A DNA stretch of 50,105 bases from Pseudomonas lactucae (GTDB lineage: Bacteria > Pseudomonadota > Gammaproteobacteria > Pseudomonadales > Pseudomonadaceae), in the NCBI RefSeq assembly GCF_016937615.1, contig NZ_JAFHKI010000037.1, positions 1-50,105 of the forward strand, given 5' to 3'. Positions 45,550-50,105 of this stretch are shown one piece after another (position 1 is the stretch's first letter; each line of letters begins with the position of its first letter). Both the position numbers and the translations under genes were made by a program. Under the pieces are notes generated by a model. That model did not search any database. It worked only from the letters and a program-made list of their open reading frames with translations, and was not told where the DNA came from.

Positions 45550-46413
45550 ATGCAAGCCATCCGCAGCATCCTGGTGGTCATCGAGCCTGAACATTCCGAA
45601 AGCCTGGCCCTCAAGCGCGCCAAGTTGATTGCCGGGGTGACCGGTGCACACCTGCACTTGCTGGTCTGCGACAAGCAGCATGAGCATTCGGCGCTGTTGA
45701 GCCTGCTCAAGGCCGGTTTGCAGGAGGACGGTTACAGCGTGACCACCGAGCAGGCATGGAATGAAAGCCTGCATGAAACCATCATCGATGTGCAGCAGGC
45801 TGAAGGTTGCGGCCTGGTGATCAAGCAGCACTTTCCCGACAGCCCGCTGAAAAAGGCGCTGCTGACGCCGGCGGACTGGAAGTTGTTGCGTTATTGCCCG
45901 ACGGCGGTGCTGTTGGTCAAGACCGCCACGCCCTGGGCCGGCGGGGTCATCCTGGCGGCGATCGACGTGGGCAACACCGACGGTGAGCACCGCTCGCTGC
46001 ACAACTCGATCATTGATCACGGCTTTGACATTGCCAGCCTGGCCAAGGCGCAGTTGCACGTGATCAGCGCCCATCCGTCGCCGATGCTGTCGGCGGCGGA
46101 CCCGACGTTTCAACTCAAGGAAACCATCGAGGCGCGTTATCGCGAGCAGTGCAGAGCGTTCCAGGCCGAGTTCGACGTGGATGACAGCCACTTGCATATC
46201 GAGGAAGGCCCGGCGGATGTGCTGATTCCCTTTGCGGCGCACAAATACCAGGCGGCCGTCACCATCATCGGCACCGTGGCGCGCACCGGCCTGACCGGCG
46301 CATTGATCGGCAATACGGCGGAAGTGGTGCTCGACAAGGTAGAAGGCGACGTACTGGTGCTCAAGCCGCAGACGCTGATGGATCACTTGGAAGAGCTGGC
46401 AAACAAAGCCTGA
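45550..46413 (+). CDS. Tandem universal stress protein (UspE-like)
   Basis: Cytoplasmic protein of 287 residues with two Usp domains. The first (about 1-130) starts IRSILVVIEPEH and the second (about 135-285) ends with the ATP-binding-type loop GTVARTGLTGALIGNTAE and VLVLKP. Pseudomonas proteins of this type support survival in oxygen limitation, in keeping with the perfect Anr box upstream. TTGGAG lies 9 bases before the ATG. A single gene, divergent from miaE. Confidence 0.88.
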   Translation: MQAIRSILVVIEPEHSESLALKRAKLIAGVTGAHLHLLVCDKQHEHSALLSLLKAGLQEDGYSVTTEQAWNESLHETIIDVQQAEGCGLVIKQHFPDSPLKKALLTPADWKLLRYCPTAVLLVKTATPWAGGVILAAIDVGNTDGEHRSLHNSIIDHGFDIASLAKAQLHVISAHPSPMLSAADPTFQLKETIEARYREQCRAFQAEFDVDDSHLHIEEGPADVLIPFAAHKYQAAVTIIGTVARTGLTGALIGNTAEVVLDKVEGDVLVLKPQTLMDHLEELANKA

Positions 46414-46448
46414 CGCTGATCCCCCTTCCACATTCTGGACTCGTGTTG

Positions 46449-46919
46449 TCAGTCGGCGAGCGCATCTCTCAGAAACCCCGGCGCGATATAGCGCTGGTAA
46501 TGCGCCTCGGACAGGATAAAGAACTCACGGTCGATCGCATCGCGCAGGTCCGGCAGGGGCCAGTCGCGAAACTCCGGCAACAGCACCATCCCGTACGCCT
46601 CCAGGTTATTGATCACCCGCGCTCCGCGGGCGATCAACTGGTACGCCCAGCAATACGGGGACTGGTGCGGCACGAAGCGGATCTTGCGCTGTTCCAATTG
46701 GCTACGCAGGGTTCTCGGGTCAAAAATCTCCACTTTGCCGGCCATCACCTGCACCAACAGCTGCTCCAACCGCAGCCACACCGCGCGTTTTTGTTCTTCG
46801 TCATAGCCATTCCACTGGACCACTTCATGGTGGAAACGCTTGCAACCACGGCACACGAGATCGCCGTAAACCGTGGAGCACAGGCCGACGCAGGGGGTCT
46901 TGATGGTTTGGTTGGGCAT
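46449..46919 (-). CDS. DUF1289 family protein
   Basis: Protein of 156 residues. The N-terminal DUF1289 domain has the four-Cys pattern CVGLC and CRGCKRF, probably binding zinc or iron-sulfur. A C-terminal extension of about 90 residues follows (RKIRFVPHQSPYCWAYQLI and beyond). The start at 46919 (MPNQTIKTP) is preferred; the frame extends to a GTG at 46931. Function unknown; possibly a redox or nucleic-acid-associated protein. Confidence 0.8.
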   Translation of the reverse strand: MPNQTIKTPCVGLCSTVYGDLVCRGCKRFHHEVVQWNGYDEEQKRAVWLRLEQLLVQVMAGKVEIFDPRTLRSQLEQRKIRFVPHQSPYCWAYQLIARGARVINNLEAYGMVLLPEFRDWPLPDLRDAIDREFFILSEAHYQRYIAPGFLRDALAD

Positions 46920-47005
46920 GGGCAACGACACGCAAATCAGCGAAACAGTCTGCCATGTTAGCCCTTTGTCTAAGGTTGATCATCCAGCAAACTTGCGGTG
47001 GCAAC

Positions 47006-47034
47006 TTACCTTTAGAATTTTTTTGCCGTAGAAT
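47006..47034 (+). promoter_or_regulatory. Possible sigma-70 promoter of acnB
   Basis: TTACCT (47006-47011) and TAGAAT (47029-47034) are separated by 17 bases, predicting a start near 47041. This places the whole nested-stem region in the transcript. The -35 element is poor, so this is tentative. Confidence 0.35.
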
Positions 47035-47067
47035 CATCCGGCCTTGTAAGGCGCCAATAATCCGCTG

Positions 47068-47204
47068 GAAGCTGTTTTCAAAGCGTCACGAGCACAGTCG
47101 TTCCTTCAGAACGGTATTGGCGCGGGATTGACCCCGGTAGGTCAAAAACCGCGCCAACCCTCATCAGCTCCGTTCTGCAGGCGTAAAACTTTGAAAGCAG
47201 CTTC
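47068..47204 (+). ncRNA. Large nested-stem leader structure upstream of acnB
   Basis: Four nested inverted repeats share one axis: 47068-47083 with 47189-47204 (16 bases, one mismatch); 47107-47114 with 47170-47177 (8, perfect); 47117-47125 with 47149-47157 (9, perfect); and 47128-47133 with 47140-47145 (6, perfect). The result is a 137-base hairpin with internal loops, ending about 110 bases before acnB. It resembles a structured 5' leader or a small RNA; no T run marks it as a terminator. The 46920-47315 gap otherwise holds only the weak promoter and a small GCCTT/AAGGC hairpin at 47041-47052. Confidence 0.6.
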
Positions 47205-47315
47205 TGTAAGGAATGCCGGCAGCGCTGGCTTTGCGGCCCAAAAAGCCCCCGAGCGCATGCGTGCCGTTCATTTCTGGATGAGCGTCCCGTGGGACCACTG
47301 ATGAGGGTAATAACT

Positions 47316-49925
47316 GTGCTTGAAGCCTACCGCAAACATATCGAAGAGCGTGCAGCACTGGGTATCGTTCCCCAGCCGCTTAATGCCGAACAAACCGCAG
47401 GCCTGGTCGAGCTGCTGAAAAATCCCCCGGCTGGCGAAGAAGAATTCCTCGTTGACCTGATCACCAACCGCATTCCACCAGGCGTTGACGAAGCTGCCTA
47501 CGTCAAGGCCGGTTTCCTGTCCGCCCTGGCCAAGGGCGAAGCCACTTCCCCCCTGATCGACAAGAAACGCGCCGTTGAACTGCTGGGCACCATGCAGGGC
47601 GGCTACAACATCGTGACGTTGGTCGAGCTGCTGGACGACGCCACGCTGGCGCCTGTCGCCGCCGCCCAACTCAAGCACACCCTGCTGATGTTCGATGCGT
47701 TCCACGACGTGGCTGAAAAAGCCCGCAACGGCAACGAACACGCCAAAGGCGTGATCCAGTCCTGGGCTGACGGCGAGTGGTTCCGCAACCGCCCAACCCT
47801 GGCCGACAAGATCAGCCTGCGCGTATTCAAGGTCACCGGCGAAACCAACACCGACGACCTGTCCCCTGCCCCGGACGCCTGGTCCCGCCCCGACATCCCG
47901 CTGCACGCCCTGGCCATGCTGAAAATGGCCCGCGAAGGCATCGTACCGGACGAGCAAGGCAAAACCGGCCCGATGAAGCAGATCGAAGAGATGCGCGGCC
48001 AAGGCTTCCCGATCGCCTACGTCGGTGACGTGGTCGGTACCGGTTCGTCGCGTAAATCGGCGACCAACTCCGTACTGTGGTTCTTCGGCGATGACGTTCC
48101 TTACGTGCCGAACAAGCGCGCAGGCGGTTTCTGCTTCGGCAGCAAGATCGCGCCAATCTTCTACAACACCATGGAAGATGCCGGTGCATTGCCGATTGAA
48201 TTCGACGTGACCAACATGAACATGGGCGACGTGATCGACCTGTACCCGCATGCTGGCAAAGTCTGCAAACACGGCACCGACGAAGTCCTGACCACCTTCG
48301 AAATGAAAACCCCGGTGCTGCTGGACGAAGTCCGCGCCGGCGGCCGTATCCCGCTGATCATCGGCCGTGGCCTGACCGACAAGGCTCGCGCCGAGCTGGG
48401 TCTTGGCCCAACCGATCTGTTCAAGCTGCCTGAAGCGCCTGTCGACACCGGCAAAGGCTTCACCCTGGCACAGAAAATGGTCGGCAAGGCCTGCGGTCTG
48501 CCGGAAGGCAAAGGCGTTCGCCCAGGTACTTACTGCGAACCGAAGATGACCACCGTGGGTTCCCAGGACACCACCGGTCCGATGACCCGTGATGAACTCA
48601 AAGACCTGGCGTGCCTGGGCTTCTCGACCGACCTGGTGATGCAGTCCTTCTGCCACACCGCGGCCTATCCGAAGCCGATCGACGTGACCACCCACCACAC
48701 GCTGCCTGACTTCATCATGACCCGTGGCGGTGTATCGCTGCGCCCAGGCGACGGCATCATCCACAGCTGGCTGAACCGCATGCTGCTGCCGGACACCGTC
48801 GGCACCGGTGGTGACTCCCACACCCGTTTCCCGATGGGCATCTCGTTCCCGGCCGGTTCCGGTCTGGTCGCGTTCGCCGCAGCCACTGGCGTAATGCCAC
48901 TGGACATGCCGGAATCGATCCTGGTGCGCTTCAAAGGCAAAATGAAACCTGGCATCACCCTGCGTGACCTGGTTCATGCCATTCCTTACTACGCGATCCA
49001 ATCGGGTCTGTTGACCGTAGAAAAGAAAGGCAAGAAAAACGCCTTCTCCGGCCGCATCCTGGAGATCGAAGGCCTGAACGACCTGACGTTGGAACAAGCT
49101 TTCGAGCTGTCCGACGCCTCGGCCGAACGTTCAGCCGCCGGTTGCACCATCAAGCTGTCCAAAGAGTCCGTGACCGAGTACCTGAACTCCAACATCACCC
49201 TGCTGCGCTGGATGATCGGCGAAGGCTACGGTGATGCACGCACTCTGGAACGTCGTGCTCAAGCGATGGAAGCCTGGGTGGCCAACCCTGAGCTGATGGA
49301 AGCCGATGCCGACGCGGAATACGCCGAAATCATCGAGATCGACCTGTCGGAAATCAACGAGCCGATCCTCTGCGCACCAAACGACCCGGACGACGCCCGT
49401 CTGCTGTCCAGCGTTGCCGGCGAGAAGATCGACGAAGTGTTCATCGGTTCGTGCATGACCAACATCGGTCACTTCCGCGCTGCCGGTAAGTTGCTGGAAC
49501 AGGTCAAGGGTCAGCTGCCCACCCGTCTGTGGCTGTCGCCGCCGACCAAGATGGACGCTCACCAACTGACCGAAGAAGGCTACTACGGCATCTACGGCAA
49601 GGCCGGCGCACGCATGGAAATGCCGGGCTGCTCGCTGTGCATGGGTAACCAGGCACGTGTTGAGCCGAATTCGACCGTAGTGTCGACCTCGACCCGTAAC
49701 TTCCCGAACCGTCTGGGTGATGGTGCGAACGTCTACCTGGCCTCGGCCGAGCTGGCGGCAGTCGCCTCCACGCTGGGTCGCCTGCCGACCGTCGAAGAGT
49801 ACATGGGCTACGCGGCCAAGCTGGACACCATGGCCAGCGACGTCTACCGCTACCTGAACTTCGACCAGATCGCCGAGTTCCGCAAGATCGCTGCAAGCGC
49901 CAACATCCCGGTGATTCAAGCCTAA
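47316..49925 (+). CDS. acnB: AcnB, aconitate hydratase B
   Basis: Bifunctional aconitate hydratase/2-methylisocitrate dehydratase of the TCA and methylcitrate cycles, 869 residues. Order is typical of AcnB: N-terminal HEAT-like domain (about 1-155), swivel domain with [16 protein letters not shown], then the aconitase core. 4Fe-4S ligands are Cys713 (GSCMTNIG), Cys772 and Cys775 (GCSLCMGN). The GTG at 47316 is chosen as the start: GAGGG at 47303-47307 lies 8 bases upstream, and translation begins with the conserved [12 protein letters not shown]. An ATG at 47301 and a GTG at 47289 are in frame but less likely. The codon use is highly biased, as expected for strong expression. Confidence 0.95.
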   Translation: MLEAYRKHIEERAALGIVPQPLNAEQTAGLVELLKNPPAGEEEFLVDLITNRIPPGVDEAAYVKAGFLSALAKGEATSPLIDKKRAVELLGTMQGGYNIVTLVELLDDATLAPVAAAQLKHTLLMFDAFHDVAEKARNGNEHAKGVIQSWADGEWFRNRPTLADKISLRVFKVTGETNTDDLSPAPDAWSRPDIPLHALAMLKMAREGIVPDEQGKTGPMKQIEEMRGQGFPIAYVGDVVGTGSSRKSATNSVLWFFGDDVPYVPNKRAGGFCFGSKIAPIFYNTMEDAGALPIEFDVTNMNMGDVIDLYPHAGKVCKHGTDEVLTTFEMKTPVLLDEVRAGGRIPLIIGRGLTDKARAELGLGPTDLFKLPEAPVDTGKGFTLAQKMVGKACGLPEGKGVRPGTYCEPKMTTVGSQDTTGPMTRDELKDLACLGFSTDLVMQSFCHTAAYPKPIDVTTHHTLPDFIMTRGGVSLRPGDGIIHSWLNRMLLPDTVGTGGDSHTRFPMGISFPAGSGLVAFAAATGVMPLDMPESILVRFKGKMKPGITLRDLVHAIPYYAIQSGLLTVEKKGKKNAFSGRILEIEGLNDLTLEQAFELSDASAERSAAGCTIKLSKESVTEYLNSNITLLRWMIGEGYGDARTLERRAQAMEAWVANPELMEADADAEYAEIIEIDLSEINEPILCAPNDPDDARLLSSVAGEKIDEVFIGSCMTNIGHFRAAGKLLEQVKGQLPTRLWLSPPTKMDAHQLTEEGYYGIYGKAGARMEMPGCSLCMGNQARVEPNSTVVSTSTRNFPNRLGDGANVYLASAELAAVASTLGRLPTVEEYMGYAAKLDTMASDVYRYLNFDQIAEFRKIAASANIPVIQA

Positions 49926-49940
49926 GGTGTTGATGTGAGG

Positions 49941-49975
49941 AACGCCGCGTATCGCAAGGTACGCGGCGTTTTTTT
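49941..49975 (+). terminator. Intrinsic terminator of acnB
   Basis: AACGCCGCGTA (49941-49951) and TACGCGGCGTT (49960-49970) are perfect 11-base arms around an 8-base loop, followed by a T run to 49975, sixteen bases after the acnB stop. Confidence 0.95.
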
Positions 49976-49993
49976 ATGCCTGGAATACAAACA

Positions 49994-50080
49994 AATGTGG
50001 GAGGGTCTGCCCCATCACGGAGTGCCAGTTGATACATTTGTCACTTGACCTGCCGCTATCGGGGGCAAGCCCCCTCCCAC
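49994..50080. repeat. REPIN-type palindrome at the end of the window
   Basis: AATGTGGGAGGGTCTGCCCC near 49994-50013 is complementary, with mismatches, to GGGGGCAAGCCCCCTCCCAC at 50061-50080. The right unit equals the REP core seen at about 4260. Confidence 0.7.
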
Positions 50081-50105
50081 CAGTTTCGACCGCGCCAGGC
50101 CGGTC

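Noticed and set aside
47268..49097. 609-codon open frame on the minus strand
   Set aside because: Antisense to acnB, whose codon bias leaves the opposite strand open; no family features.

Overview
The window looks like a chromosomal segment of a fluorescent pseudomonad (Pseudomonas fluorescens group). It is GC-rich, almost every gene is an obvious Pseudomonas family member (kgu operon, AmpR/AmpC, AcnB, MiaE, ProP-type and Fsr-type transporters), and REP/REPIN-type palindromes lie between genes. No tRNA, rRNA, prophage, insertion sequence or CRISPR array is visible. This is mostly an ordinary accessory-metabolic stretch.

Layout. 1-4160: a REPIN, a LacI-type (PtxS-like) operator and the kguE-K-T-D operon for 2-ketogluconate catabolism. 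4297-11781: assimilatory nitrate/nitrite reduction. nirBD (minus strand) is divergent from a nitrate reductase whose gene continues into a CysJ-type diflavin reductase (plus strand). Each side has a sigma-54-type promoter and a transcribed leader with hexaloop hairpins and an intrinsic terminator, the layout of NasT (ANTAR) antitermination. 11932-15152: a dCache chemoreceptor and a small-kinase/nucleotidyltransferase pair. 15323-20896: a PQQ-type sugar dehydrogenase lipoprotein with its membrane partner, a hexuronate-type permease, a ProP-type osmosensing permease and a GAF protein. 20871-30193: AraC regulators, a Cys-type alpha/beta hydrolase with an MFS exporter, a CHASE4-PAS-GGDEF-EAL protein, an Fsr-type exporter and an orphan histidine kinase. 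30281-39294: small membrane proteins, an XRE regulator, an amidase, a CPBP protease with a DUF6434 partner, a MocR/EamA pair, YceI, a thioesterase and a dienelactone hydrolase. 39291-41452: ampR/ampC. 41457-43637: a divergent prenyl-diphosphate synthase/terpene synthase pair. 43706-44735: a rearrangement scar (5' part of a GFA gene, 3' end of a histidine kinase gene) followed by an AT-richer island with one unknown membrane protein. 44794-49925: miaE, a universal stress protein with a perfect Anr box, a DUF1289 protein, and acnB with a long nested-hairpin leader.

Eight genes (kguE, nirB, the nitrate reductase-diflavin fusion, an araC, an MFS exporter, an amidase, ampC and the prenyl synthase) are each broken by exactly one base: seven losses and one extra T in a T8 run. 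All are otherwise intact, with no other stops. This pattern suits sequencing or consensus error better than gene decay, so I describe these genes as full-length spans with a noted frameshift.

The signals most worth a second look are the paired antitermination leaders of nirB and the nitrate reductase, the nitrate reductase-diflavin fusion, the nested-stem leader in front of acnB, the terpene gene pair, and the GFA/kinase scar with its AT-rich neighbour.
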